This document shows, in pieces, positions 1 to 9,256 of a stretch of DNA of 21,072 nt. Under the pieces are notes generated by a model. The model saw nothing but the letters and a program-made list of their open reading frames with translations, was not told the origin of the DNA and ran no database searches. This DNA comes from Conidiobolus incongruus B7586 (Eukaryota; Entomophthoromycota; Entomophthoromycetes; Entomophthorales; Conidiobolaceae), in the NCBI GenBank assembly GCA_000697335.1, contig JNEM01007117.1:1-21072 (forward strand), written 5' to 3'. Both the position numbers and the translations under genes were made by a program. Every line of letters starts with the position of its first letter. Positions within the stretch are counted from its first letter, which is position 1.

Positions 1-876
1 GTTGAGCACGCTTTTCACGGATGGCACGGGCCTTAGCACGGTGAGCTTCAGCTTGATCGGCTAACATCTTAACACGAGCCTTTTCGGCCTTAGCCTTGTG
101 GATGAATTCCATAAGGACACGCTTGTTCTTGAAAACGCTACCCTTACATTTGAGGTAGAGTTCACGGTACAAGTGACGGTCGATTTTAGCGGTTTCGCGG
201 TATTTGCGAAGCATACGACGGAGGACACGTTGGCGGCGCATCCACAAAACCTTAGTGGGCATACGAGCCTCAGCGGTACCACGGCGCTTTCCGTGACCCA
301 TATGACGACCCTTACGCTTGGCTTCAAGTAATTTACGGACGCGGAAGCGAGAGTGAACAACTTGAGGCTTCTTGATGACTAAACCATCCTTGATCAATTT
401 ACGGATGTTTTGACCTATAAAAAGTAAATGGAGTTAAAAGATCGATCGAAATCTGGATCAAATATATAGATCCTTACGAGAGTTAGCATTGCTGATTTCA
501 GTAGCTTCAGTGGGATCTAACCAGACCTTGTTTTTACCACACTTGAGGACGCTGGCAGCGAGACGTTTTTGAGTACGGAGGTTGGCCCTAAATAAGGTAG
601 CAAGTTAGTAAATTGATTCGAATAATTTTTGAAAATTAGATAGTAGGATCAATATATATTATTTTTCATAGGCAGATTTGAAACCAAAGCAATATGATAA
701 ATATTATTTCATTATATTTTTAATAGTTCAATTATTTTAATATAAATTTTTGACTCTAGACTGGAAATACCGCCCAAAATATTATTAATACGTCAAATAC
801 CGAAATAGAATTCGAAACCAAGCGAAAACTAACTAAAATCCCTGAAAAATAATAGAATTAGAGCATTAACTCACAT
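1..876 (-). CDS. RPL19: 60S ribosomal protein eL19 (L19), 3 exons, C-terminus cut by window edge
   Basis: This is a component of the large cytosolic ribosomal subunit. The exons, read on the minus strand, are 876-875, 587-478 and 414-1. The first exon carries only the A and T of the ATG; the G comes from position 587 after a 287-nt intron (donor GTGAGT at 874, acceptor TTTAG, branch point TACTAAC at 604-610). The second intron (477-415, 63 nt) splits an Arg codon. The protein starts [18 protein letters not shown] and continues with [29 protein letters not shown] and the basic helix [19 protein letters not shown], all family hallmarks. About 175 residues are visible against roughly 190 usual for fungi, so only the tail is missing. 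Codon use is GC-rich and strongly biased, as in highly expressed genes. Identification is very secure; the one-dinucleotide first exon is inferred from the splice signals. Confidence 0.95.
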
Positions 877-1960
877 CTTTAATTTGAGTCCAGTGGGATG
901 GAAGAAAGAGGATAATTTTTTCAAAATTTTGAATTGGTTTTGTAGTTTAAATCATTTTCTCAAATTTTGGGATAATTCATTCTGATTTGACGAAAATTTT
1001 TACCCTATAAATCTATAATCCCATAATATATAAAATTTTATAAATAATTTTGAATAATTTAAATTACAATTATTTATATTATTTCAATTAAAAATCAACA
1101 TTATATATTTATTTTATTTAATTAACCATATAATAAAGTACACTTTATTACATCATTCTAATCATTATTAAAATCAAAATTTTTTAATTTATTTTTTGTT
1201 AATTATTATTAATTTCAATAATACTCTTATTTAATTCAATTCAACTTTACATGGAAATCACTGAAATAGTTAATTTTATAGGTCGTAATAGTTATAATAT
1301 ATTACCTTTTTGTATTATTCACTCTCATTTTAGTATATATTTTTTAGGTTTATGATTTTAATGAATTTTTAACAAAATATCTATTGAATTAAATTAATAT
1401 CAATGTAATTTAAATTTTATCTTATATAATAAATAAAACTGGAGTCAAAGTTCTTTTGTTATTTAATTTGTCCTTTTCTAGTTTAATTTGATTAAAGTTA
1501 TGATTAAATCTTAAATCAAAATGTATATCAATTTTTTAAATATTTATCAAACTACAGAGATTATAATATTTAATAAAGTTACCAGAATTGATAGATATTA
1601 AGTTCAAATATTATTACTAAATTATTAGAAGAATAGGAAAATTCTTATTTCTATTAAATTTCTAATTATATTTGAAAAAATTACTAGTATACAACATCAA
1701 CTAATAGTATAAAATTTAAAATATTTTAATAATATATTACCTATAAATTTATTTTCCAAAATTAGCAAATTATTACATATATAATTTATAAATGACAACT
1801 TATTAGGAAATTTACTATAATTAACTAGTAATAAAAATTTATTAAAATTCAAACCTTATTAAATACATAATGTTTAATCATAAAATTTTTAAAGTTTTTT
1901 GTTCTTAACCATTTTCATTTATAATTATACTTATCCAAAATTAATCAAATTTGATCACCG
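877..1960. other. AT-rich spacer upstream of eL19
   Basis: This stretch is very A+T-rich and I see no coding frame, RNA gene or mobile element in it. The first 50-60 bases next to the eL19 start are less AT-rich. Read toward the gene they are pyrimidine-rich (CCTCTTTCTTCCATCCC), which suits a ribosomal-protein promoter or leader; that role is inferred. Confidence 0.6.
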
Positions 1961-2257
1961 ATGTCCAAGTTATTCACAGAATCTAGAGATCTCAAGGAGA
2001 CAAGCCTCAACAACAATCCTGGAAGACTAGCTCATTTGACTATTGGCTAGCAAAAGAGTATAGTTCTAGCAGTATTGATGTCTTCATCTATTTTTACATC
2101 ATATCAAGGACATTTGAGAATCTTGCTTGATTTAAGTTATATATGCAAAGATTTAAAATTACCATATATTTTACTTATAAAATACTTATCACAAATGGTT
2201 AATTTGCACCAAAGGTACTCTCTTGTTTTGCTAAGTAAGCTTGGCTTAAATTTATAA
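1961..2257 (+). pseudogene. Unrecognised interrupted reading frame, probable gene relic
   Basis: From the ATG at 1961 one frame runs to the TAA at 2255-2257 with a single in-frame stop (TAG) about 30 codons in. The upstream part begins MSKLFTESRDLKETSLNNN. The downstream part, open from an internal ATG at 2075, encodes about 60 residues rich in Leu, Ile and Ser that could form amphipathic helices (for example LRILLDLSYICKDLKLP). The first 170 bases are clearly less AT-rich than the flanks, which is how genes look in this window. I do not recognise the family. It could be an eroded fragment of a larger gene, a real small exon, or chance. No matching exon was found on either side. Confidence 0.3.
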
Positions 2258-3814
2258 TAAAAATATTTCAAAATTGATTTTACACTTTTACTCCTAATAT
2301 ATTAGCAAATTTCTTATATACCACTTTTTTAATCTTTTTACTCCTTTATTTTTAATTTTTTATCCTTAATTTATAATGTTTTCTATGATAAATTTTATTA
2401 TGAGATTATTTATTTCATAACTTATGACAAATATAATAAAAATACTATATTTTCCTATTAATATTAGATTAATTAGTATTGTTAATTGTAAAATATTCAA
2501 AAATATTATAAATATTATTATATATCTTCATTTAAAAATTGATATGTGTTAATATTATATTGATTTAATCAATAAAAACTTTTTATTCCTTTTATTGACT
2601 TTATTGGACTTGATTCTATATTATTTTCCATATAGGTATCTTTTTAATATTAGAATTATTATACTTCTTTTTTTACAAATAGTTTCATAACTTTGGGGAC
2701 AATTTTTATATAAAATATTTTTTAAAATTAATTATTACTTTATCATTGATTAAAAAGTCATTTAATATCAAAAACTAATTAATAATTCATATTGGGTTTA
2801 TATAGTTTTAATCTTTTTACCTCCATTCCAAAATCCAAGTTTACTCGTCAAAATTTCAACTTGTTTTTGTATTTTAGAGGCAAAAATATAGAATTGTTTA
2901 TATTTGACCAAAGGTGGCAAAAGTGTGTTTAGTGTTATATCATTTTGAACTAAATACTAATGTAAAGCAGTAAGTAAACATTTATACTCCAAGTGATAAT
3001 TCGACTAGGCTTTGATTAAATATTGATAAATATATATTTAAAACCAGTGCAAATATTAAGGAATGTTGAATTTGGGCAATAATTTTATATGGGTAATGCA
3101 TTTGGATAAGTTTTAATTTTAGTTCAAGATATTTTTAATGTATTAATAATAATAAACTATTATATAAATAATTCATACTTATCAATAAAAATGTTTTTGT
3201 TAAGATTTAAATTTGATTTTAAATATTAATATAAGGATTTATAAGCAGAGTATAAACCAAATTATATACTAAGTGATATTTTTTATTAAATAATTTTGAA
3301 ACTTTTTTATAACGGTATTATAACAATATCATCTCAATTTTTGTATTAAATATTGTTATGATTTCAATACTAATTAAATCAATTATTCAAATTATATCAA
3401 ATTTTAATTTACGAGGGACTATATTTTACGAACTTTAAAACCTATTAATTACCCAATTATCTTTGATATTTTTATAATTATCATATTACAGAATGTAATC
3501 AAAATATAATGATTTCATTTTTTATAAAGGATTATTGAATAAAATAGAAAATTAAGCATATTTAACTTATAATTTTAAGTTATAAAAATATATCAATATT
3601 AACAATTAAAATATTGTAAATTTGTTATTTATATTACTAAAACTAATATTTTATTATTTTATTAAGATTTTTATAGAAATAATTAATTAATATAAGTAAT
3701 AAATTTCTATATAAATATTTAAAAATTTTTTTCCATACTAAATTTTTATATTATAATATAAATTTAAAAAATTAAAAAAAAATAATTTATTAAATTAATT
3801 CAAATCAAACTCCC
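2258..3814. other. AT-rich spacer with no recognised feature
   Basis: About 1.5 kb of A/T-dominated DNA with frequent stops in all frames. A slightly less AT-rich patch at about 2820-2990 has no usable frame. Nothing else can be supported. Confidence 0.6.

Positions 3815-3844
<30 letters not shown>
3815..3844. repeat. (TTA)n microsatellite, about 10 units
   Basis: An uninterrupted TTA/ATT trinucleotide tract just beyond the 3' end of the LRR gene. It is probably in the 3' flank or UTR of that minus-strand gene. Confidence 0.9.
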
Positions 3845-3845
<1 letters not shown>

Positions 3846-3865
3846 ATTGGTAAAATTTCTTATAT

Positions 3866-5176
3866 TTAATTATTTTGATAAATACTCAAAGATCGCATTG
3901 TCCAAAAACTTGATCTACCTACCCTCGGACTACTCAAACTCGCACTCGTGGATGTCGACCCGGGGGAGAATGTGTCGGAGGGTCGACTCTTTGGCGAGGA
4001 TGGGTATCTTTGTACCGAGCCACGTCTACGCCTGTTCATGAGGTAGTGGTTCGGGTTGTTCGTGGGACTGCTGCTGAGGGTCGGTGAAGTTGGCGATGGC
4101 ATCGGTGGCACGGGGAGTTGTGGCGGTGCGCAGAACATGAGGCCAATTCGCTCTTGATCCGTATTCCAATGGGGCGAGCATAGTTGGTAGATCAGTGGAA
4201 TGTTGATCTCGTTCTTTTCAATAAATCGAAAGCGAAGATACTCGGTTTCAAAGTATGCACCCTTGCAGTAGGTACATTCGCGCTGGCGGTATAAAAGATT
4301 TGTAACTGGTCGCGGGAGATTGACGAGATCGTATATTTCGAGCAGCTTGGGCACAGGCTGCTGAGGAGTGATAACAGTGGATGACGAAGTTAACTTGAGG
4401 GAATGTCGGTTTGATTTTTTAGGGGTGTTCGGTCGCTGGGTAGCCTTTGCTAGTGCTTTGAAGTGGTGATAATGACGATAATAATTTGCTAGGCAACGAG
4501 CAGATAACTCCATCAGACTAAGAACACCTTTCCTTTCCTTTGAGTTAATAATTTCTATTTGATTCTCGTCTATCATGGGACATCCTTCTGATCTCAAAAT
4601 TCTCAGTCCAGGCAATTTGCCTAGTTGTGCGGGGAAGGATGTAATTAAATTGTGACTTACATCTAATGTAGATAAATTGGAAAGTTGACCAATATCAGTA
4701 GGTAGCTCTCTCAATTTGTTATGATGAACTGAGAGTAGATTTAACTTGGTTAGATTTGTGATGGAGTTGGGTAAGCTTTTTAATTTGTTATTATTTAATT
4801 TTAATTCGATAAGTTTGACAAGTTGGCCAATTGAGTCGGGTATTTTAGTAAGTTGATTTTTGCTAATATCTAATATAGTTAGTTGAGTTAGTTGGCCAAT
4901 TTCCGTGGGTAGTCGAGTGAGTAAGTTGCAACATAGTTGGAGACATTGAACTAATGGTAATTGTATAATCGTTGGATTGAGTTGAACGAGGCTCTGTGAA
5001 CAAAGTGTGATGGAGTGGTGTCGATGATTGTGGCGACCCATAATATGTTGGATTGTAAGCGGTACCAGTTGATAATGTTGGATGGGCATATCTAGAGGGG
5101 GAGACAAGATAGCAGACTGGACCAAGAAATGGCCAATAGGTGCCTGCATCTGGTCTTTAGTCAATTTATTCCCCAT
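3866..5176 (-). CDS. Leucine-rich-repeat protein with C-terminal Cys/His module (LRRC58/Shoc2-like repeats)
   Basis: An intronless 436-residue protein. The N-terminus MGNKLTK fits the N-myristoylation pattern (Gly2, Thr6, basic residue 7), so membrane anchoring is possible. Residues about 75-200 hold five or so plant/Shoc2-type repeats of 23 residues, pattern LxxLxLxxNxLxxLPxxIGxL, for example LTILDISKNQLTKIPDSIG. These form a protein-binding solenoid. A linker with basic Tyr/His-rich stretches (230-262) leads to a compact region at 298-350 with C301-x2-C304 and C333-x2-H336 plus C349, which could bind zinc. It resembles the C-terminal part of LRRC58-like proteins. The last 85 residues are Pro/Ser-rich with an RRRRGS basic patch and look disordered and phosphorylatable. 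The coding sequence is far less AT-rich than its surroundings and begins at the first ATG of the frame. The partner and pathway are unknown. Confidence 0.85.
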   Translation of the reverse strand: MGNKLTKDQMQAPIGHFLVQSAILSPPLDMPIQHYQLVPLTIQHIMGRHNHRHHSITLCSQSLVQLNPTIIQLPLVQCLQLCCNLLTRLPTEIGQLTQLTILDISKNQLTKIPDSIGQLVKLIELKLNNNKLKSLPNSITNLTKLNLLSVHHNKLRELPTDIGQLSNLSTLDVSHNLITSFPAQLGKLPGLRILRSEGCPMIDENQIEIINSKERKGVLSLMELSARCLANYYRHYHHFKALAKATQRPNTPKKSNRHSLKLTSSSTVITPQQPVPKLLEIYDLVNLPRPVTNLLYRQRECTYCKGAYFETEYLRFRFIEKNEINIPLIYQLCSPHWNTDQERIGLMFCAPPQLPVPPMPSPTSPTLSSSPTNNPNHYLMNRRRRGSVQRYPSSPKSRPSDTFSPGSTSTSASLSSPRVGRSSFWTMRSLSIYQNN

Positions 5177-5481
5177 GATTTATAAGTATGACAATGAAGA
5201 CTAGACAATTTGTATAAAATCTAAAAGAGAAATATGTACAAAGGTATCAATCACAGGGTACGGTGATTAAAAATTAAATAAATAAAGTCATTAATCGCAG
5301 CTGAGCGACTGTTGATGAGTGCAAAATGAAAGGAATTAATTGAAAAATTTTGTTGATAATTGATTTGGAGCATATTTATATGAACTGATAATATTGTAAA
5401 TGTTTTTAGATGGTCAGTTAGGAAATTTTTTCATCAACAAATGAGATATACTCGTCTTAATTAGAGTTTGTAAAGATTTTC

Positions 5482-5677
5482 ATTGGCTCTAGTGGGACAA
5501 GCAGGCCAATGATAATAGTGACGAAATTTGAATTTATTATGAATTAACTGAATGCAGCTAATGATGATGTTTTTGAATTGTTAAAATTTAGTGTATTGAT
5601 CTCATTATTTAATTATCAAAAACACGAGTCCAATAAATTCAAGTTTTTGAAATTGGCCAATCATTGATCTGGATTGG
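5482..5677 (-). promoter_or_regulatory. Cluster of CCAAT/ATTGG boxes upstream of the LRR gene
   Basis: CCAAT pentamers in either orientation occur at 5482-5486, 5506-5510, 5652-5656, 5657-5661 and 5673-5677. The pair at 5652-5661 forms the palindrome ATTGGCCAAT. This density is higher than expected for such AT-rich DNA. CCAAT is the target of the fungal HAP2/3/5 (NF-Y) complex. The cluster lies 300-500 bp upstream of the LRR start, so it could serve that gene; assignment to it is inferred. Confidence 0.4.
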
Positions 5678-6570
5678 TTGATTATGGTGCTGGATTGAAA
5701 TTAACCATGTGGTAGGTTGTGGGGTGTGCTAACGCTCCCAGTATTCTTGGTGCCTGATGAATTCGACGTATTGTTGATATATTCATTTGATACCCCATAT
5801 TCATAAACATTTAATTTAGACAATTATATCATTAGACTAATAAATTAAAAATGTTCTTGTGAATCAGATTATTATATGAAATCACTGATATTTTATGTTA
5901 AATTCATTTAAAAAAAGCAATGAATAGTAAAGTTAAATGCTATAATCAAAATTGATAAAAACGCAGATTTATAATAGTCTAATAAAAAGGAGTTATCAAA
6001 TTTATATTAGAGTAATTTGTCTAAGCTAATATCCATTAATTAATTATCAATTAATTTACTCATCGTTTCATAATAAAGTCATATTTTTGAACAAATAGAA
6101 TATATTGTTATAGATGATGGACACGATTATATCGATTTGGTAATGTAACATAATTAGAGTACATTATACCAAATTATTTATTTTTAGTATAGCAAAGAGT
6201 GAAAAAAATAATAATCAAGTTGATTTTATTACAACATAAAAAAATAGTTTATAAAGTTCAGAAAAATATACCATTTTTTATTAATTAATTTTTTCAATTT
6301 TCAATTTTTATTTAATCATATATGAATATTTAATAATGATTCATAAATTTTTTTGATTTAAGTTATAGTATACGATCCTTTTAGCAATTTATTTTTTAAT
6401 CTAATAAAATTTTTTTCTCTATTTATCTTACCAATAATTTTATCAATTTTGTTTAATATTATTTTAAAAAATAATAATGATATATTTTTTAATTTTTGAT
6501 CTTTTAAATATTATTATTAATTTTATATTTTAAATTATATATAAAATAAATAAAAGCTTTTATAGTTTTA

Positions 6571-6590
6571 ATATATATATATATATATAT
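6571..6590. repeat. (AT)10 microsatellite
   Basis: A perfect AT dinucleotide tract inside the AT-rich spacer. Confidence 0.9.
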
Positions 6591-7111
6591 GCTTTAAATA
6601 ATTAAATAATATGCTTATAAGAAAGAAAGTTTTTATAAACCAATTTAATTAATTTATAAAATATTAAATTTTAGTCTTTAATAAAAAATTATTTCCCAAA
6701 TATTAGAAACTTACCAATAATATAATAAAGAGTTATCAATATTAGGTTATAATATTGATTTTATATTATATATTTGAATTTAATTTTAAAAATTTATTAT
6801 TATATTTGAAGAAATATATTAAAATTTTGAATTAATTGATATGATTTTATTAACTAAAGATTTTTAAAAATATATATAATTTTTATCTTTATTTGGAATA
6901 GTCAATATTTGAAAAAATATTTCAAAATGAAATTTTATTTAATTTTAATATAAAATTGAATATTAATTAGCAACTAATTTTTTATATTTAAAATCCCTTA
7001 TTAAATTATTTATAATGGATTAATAAACTGTTACTTATGATCTGATCACACCACCCAAAAGCAATCTTATCCCACAACTAATATGTGATCATCCTATTAA
7101 TGTTGATTAAT

Positions 7112-7119
7112 TATAAAAA
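7112..7119 (+). promoter_or_regulatory. Candidate TATA box for the acetyltransferase gene
   Basis: TATAAAAA lies 67 bases upstream of the chosen ATG. It would place transcription start near or just after the earlier in-frame ATG at 7146, which favours the ATG at 7179 as the real start. TATA-like strings are common in this base composition, so the call is tentative. Confidence 0.35.
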
Positions 7120-7178
7120 CCATCAAGTGACTTACATTTTGATTAATGAATCGTGTCAAATTAAACAATTTATTAAAA

Positions 7179-7590
7179 ATGGTGCAATCTTCAAAAATTC
7201 AGCATGATAATAAGAGACATTTCTTTTATATTGAATTAGAAGGTACTAAAGGTAAGATTTTAGTAATTGACTATTGAAATTAACTCATTAATAAATGTTA
7301 TTAGAAATAACTCATTTAGATTATAGATTAATCGATGATAAAACTATCGAATATTATCATACTGTAAATGTTATTAAATTATTGATTTAATTTGTGAAAT
7401 TAATATATTTTTTTAGTTTAATCCCAAACTTCCTCAAGCTAAAGGAAAAGCTAAAGAAATTGTACTTTATGGGTTGGATTATGCGAAAGAAAACAATTAC
7501 AAAGTGATTCCATCATGTTGGTACGTCGAAAAGGTGATCTATGACAGCGGTGATAAGTATAAGAGTTTGTTAGTTCAAAGTAAACTTTAA
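7179..7590 (+). CDS. YjdJ/NATD1-type GNAT acetyltransferase-like protein, 3 exons
   Basis: The exons are 7179-7251, 7305-7363 and 7417-7590. Both introns (53 nt each) have GT..AG ends, and the joined frame is open for 101 residues to TAA. The protein opens MVQSSKIQHDNKRHFFYIEL, like the beta strands at the start of this mini-GNAT family. It then carries YYHTFNPKLPQAKGKAKEI, where Q-A-K-G-K-A fits the acetyl-CoA pyrophosphate-binding pattern Q/R-x-x-G-x-G/A. The family signature near the end is clear: NYKVIPSCWYVEK. These proteins are about 90-115 residues, so it is full length. The substrate is unknown for the family. An in-frame ATG at 7146 would add 11 basic residues but has a poor context. 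An AATAAA at 7618-7623 can serve as polyadenylation signal. The active-site loop is a looser match than in bacterial members. Confidence 0.8.
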
Positions 7591-7653
7591 TATTTGATAA
7601 ATTGTTAAATAATATTAAATAAAATTTCTTTAATTAAAATTAGATTAGTTGAT

Positions 7654-7673
7654 CCATCTCAAAAAAGAGATGG
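7654..7673 (+). other. Perfect 7-bp hairpin with A6 loop abutting tRNA-Gly
   Basis: CCATCTC (7654-7660), AAAAAA, then GAGATGG (7667-7673) is an exact inverted repeat ending one base before the mature tRNA 5' end. It may structure the tRNA leader or mark the 3' end of the upstream gene; both roles are inferred. It could also be chance. Confidence 0.5.
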
Positions 7674-7744
7674 GCAATGGTGGTTTAGTGGTATAATTAC
7701 CGCCTGCCACGCGGTAGACCGGGGTTCGATTCCCCGCCATTGCA
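7674..7744 (+). tRNA. tRNA-Gly (anticodon GCC)
   Basis: A 71-nt cloverleaf. The acceptor pairs GCAATGG with CCATTGC, with discriminator A at 7744. The anticodon stem ACCGC/GCGGT encloses loop CTGCCAC, with anticodon GCC at 7706-7708. The T arm is CCGGG-type with loop GTTCGATTC, which also supplies the internal B box. The D arm with TGGTTTAGTGG supplies the A box. There is no intron and the CCA end is not encoded, as is normal for eukaryotes. A pol III terminator (T5, 7749-7753) follows within five bases. Confidence 0.97.
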
Positions 7745-7748
7745 ATTC

Positions 7749-7753
7749 TTTTT
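7749..7753 (+). terminator. Pol III T-tract terminator of tRNA-Gly
   Basis: TTTTT starts five bases after the tRNA discriminator base, the usual RNA polymerase III stop. Confidence 0.85.
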
Positions 7754-8177
7754 ATAATATATTACTTTTTATCTAATTTTATTTTTTTCAACTTTTCTCA
7801 ATTTGTCTAAATGAAAAAACGCACTCATTAACCAAGACCAATTAACTTCAAATTAAATTGTGAGACATATACCAAAGTAGTAAATCTTATCCCACTCAAA
7901 AAATTTAACTATTCCAAATCATTTTTAGACTTGAAAAAAACAACATTAAATTTGAAGATGGAAAGCAATACAATTAAAATAAACTAATAAGATTGAAAAT
8001 TTCAAGTAATTGTCACACTGGTTTAACTTTTTATTATTTGAAACTTTATTTTATGGATGAAGTTTAAATTGAACAAATAAAATAAAAAACTTAAATTTAG
8101 CTCAATCTACTAGTCATAGACTTTAAAGTGTCATGTTGGTTAAGTGTAGGTGGAAACCTCTAAGCCCTCTTAATACA
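7754..8177. other. Spacer between tRNA-Gly and the ankyrin gene
   Basis: AT-rich DNA with no gene seen. The last 100 bases or so are less AT-rich and contain the likely core promoter of the ankyrin gene. Confidence 0.6.
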
Positions 8178-8186
8178 TATATAAAA
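8178..8186 (+). promoter_or_regulatory. TATA box of the ankyrin-repeat gene
   Basis: TATATAAAA lies 74 bases upstream of the ATG at 8252, in a locally less AT-rich stretch, and is a reasonable core promoter. Confidence 0.5.
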
Positions 8187-8251
8187 CTTAAAGAATTACA
8201 GTTTCTTTTGAAGTATTGAATTAATTTTTTTTAATTCTAAAATTTTAAAAT

Positions 8252-9256
8252 ATGTCGGATACTACTGTTACTACAAATCTGACCAAGAAAGCTACCGATC
8301 AACTATTTCGATTGGATTCCAAAGTGATCTCGGGTACGAATTCCCTAAAATTAATTAGAACTTCTTCAAATCCTCAGCATATGGATGGTAGTAAGTCGAA
8401 TCCTAGTAAAAATTTGGTGGATTTGAATTGCTTGATCCTCAAAGCCATTTCCAACAATTTGACCGATACCGTTAAGTTTCTTATTTCAGAAGGTGCTGAT
8501 GTCAATTTTGCTAGTCCCTGGAGTGATAGTGGTCGTGGTCCCTTCGATTATATTACACCGCTTGGTAAGGCATGTCAGTTGGGCAACATGACAATGGTTA
8601 AGCTGTTAATTGACATGGGTGCTAATGTTAACCAATTTCATAGCTTAGCACTCCTCATAGCTATTCAATATGACCAACCAAGGATTATTGAGTATTTACT
8701 AGAGCGCCAAGTTGAACTGAATTTCACCATTCATCAAGAGAAAAATCCCCTGCAGTTAGTGTTCAACAACAAGAATCTCAGATGCTTTAAGCTGTTACTG
8801 CCATTCAGTTTGGTGCAAATATCTCTCGAGTTAATTTTCCTCAACTGCTGCAGACTTGGATTACTACCATTCTGTCAGTACATGCTAACCCAAGTGGACC
8901 GCAGGGAGCATTTGGTGGACAAAAACAATGCCAATCCTTTATTCGTCAATATCAAAAACCAAAATTGGCCCATGGTGCGGTTCCTGCTCGACAATTTTTA
9001 CGACACTAAAACCCTAAACAATATCGACGAATTTGCATCCGTCATGGACTTGGAGAAAGCTAGGGGCATCGATACAAGTGCCATAGACTCAGATCAAGAC
9101 GACGAAAAACCTTTAAAATGTCACCTCAATCTCTACAATTTGTTATCAACTGAAGACGAATTTCACAAGAGTTCATGTCCCCCTTGCTATCCCCGCATTC
9201 CATCTGTTATTGAGTGTACTAACAATGCGAAGAAGACATTTCTAGCTCAAATTTAA
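8252..9256 (+). CDS. Ankyrin-repeat protein
   Basis: An intronless 334-residue protein. The first 55 residues are Ser/Thr/Asn-rich and probably flexible. Ankyrin repeats follow. The first (about 57-88) ends VKFLISEGADVNFASP. The second (about 100-130) reads TPLGKACQLGNMTMVKLLIDMGANVN, with the TPLxxA and GADVN-type turns that define the fold. The third (about 131-162) is divergent and contains IIEYLLERQ. Weaker repeats cover about 164-250, ending MVRFLLDN. The C-terminal 80 residues hold an acidic DSDQDDE stretch and a Cys/Pro-rich segment (SSCPPCYPRIP) with no domain I recognise. Ankyrin proteins bind other proteins; no enzymatic domain is present. The architecture could be that of a SOCS-box-like adaptor or a lineage-expanded orphan, but neither can be shown. 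Its base composition stands out sharply from the spacers. Confidence 0.85.
   Translation: MSDTTVTTNLTKKATDQLFRLDSKVISGTNSLKLIRTSSNPQHMDGSKSNPSKNLVDLNCLILKAISNNLTDTVKFLISEGADVNFASPWSDSGRGPFDYITPLGKACQLGNMTMVKLLIDMGANVNQFHSLALLIAIQYDQPRIIEYLLERQVELNFTIHQEKNPLQLVFNNKNLRCFKLLLPFSLVQISLELIFLNCCRLGLLPFCQYMLTQVDRREHLVDKNNANPLFVNIKNQNWPMVRFLLDNFYDTKTLNNIDEFASVMDLEKARGIDTSAIDSDQDDEKPLKCHLNLYNLLSTEDEFHKSSCPPCYPRIPSVIECTNNAKKTFLAQI

Larger units (their letters stand above)
5177..7111. other. Intergenic region between LRR and acetyltransferase genes
   Basis: The first 600 bases are moderately AT-rich and hold the CCAAT cluster. They also include a GC-richer patch at about 5700-5765 that has no usable reading frame and matches no RNA family I recognise. 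From about 5800 on the sequence is nearly pure A/T with no gene. Confidence 0.6.

Noticed and set aside
98-331. Plus-strand frame opposite eL19
   Set aside because: It is antisense to a clearly conserved ribosomal protein exon and has no motif of its own.
3847-4041. Plus-strand frame of 64 codons
   Set aside because: It overlaps the 3' end of the LRR gene on the other strand and has no independent support.
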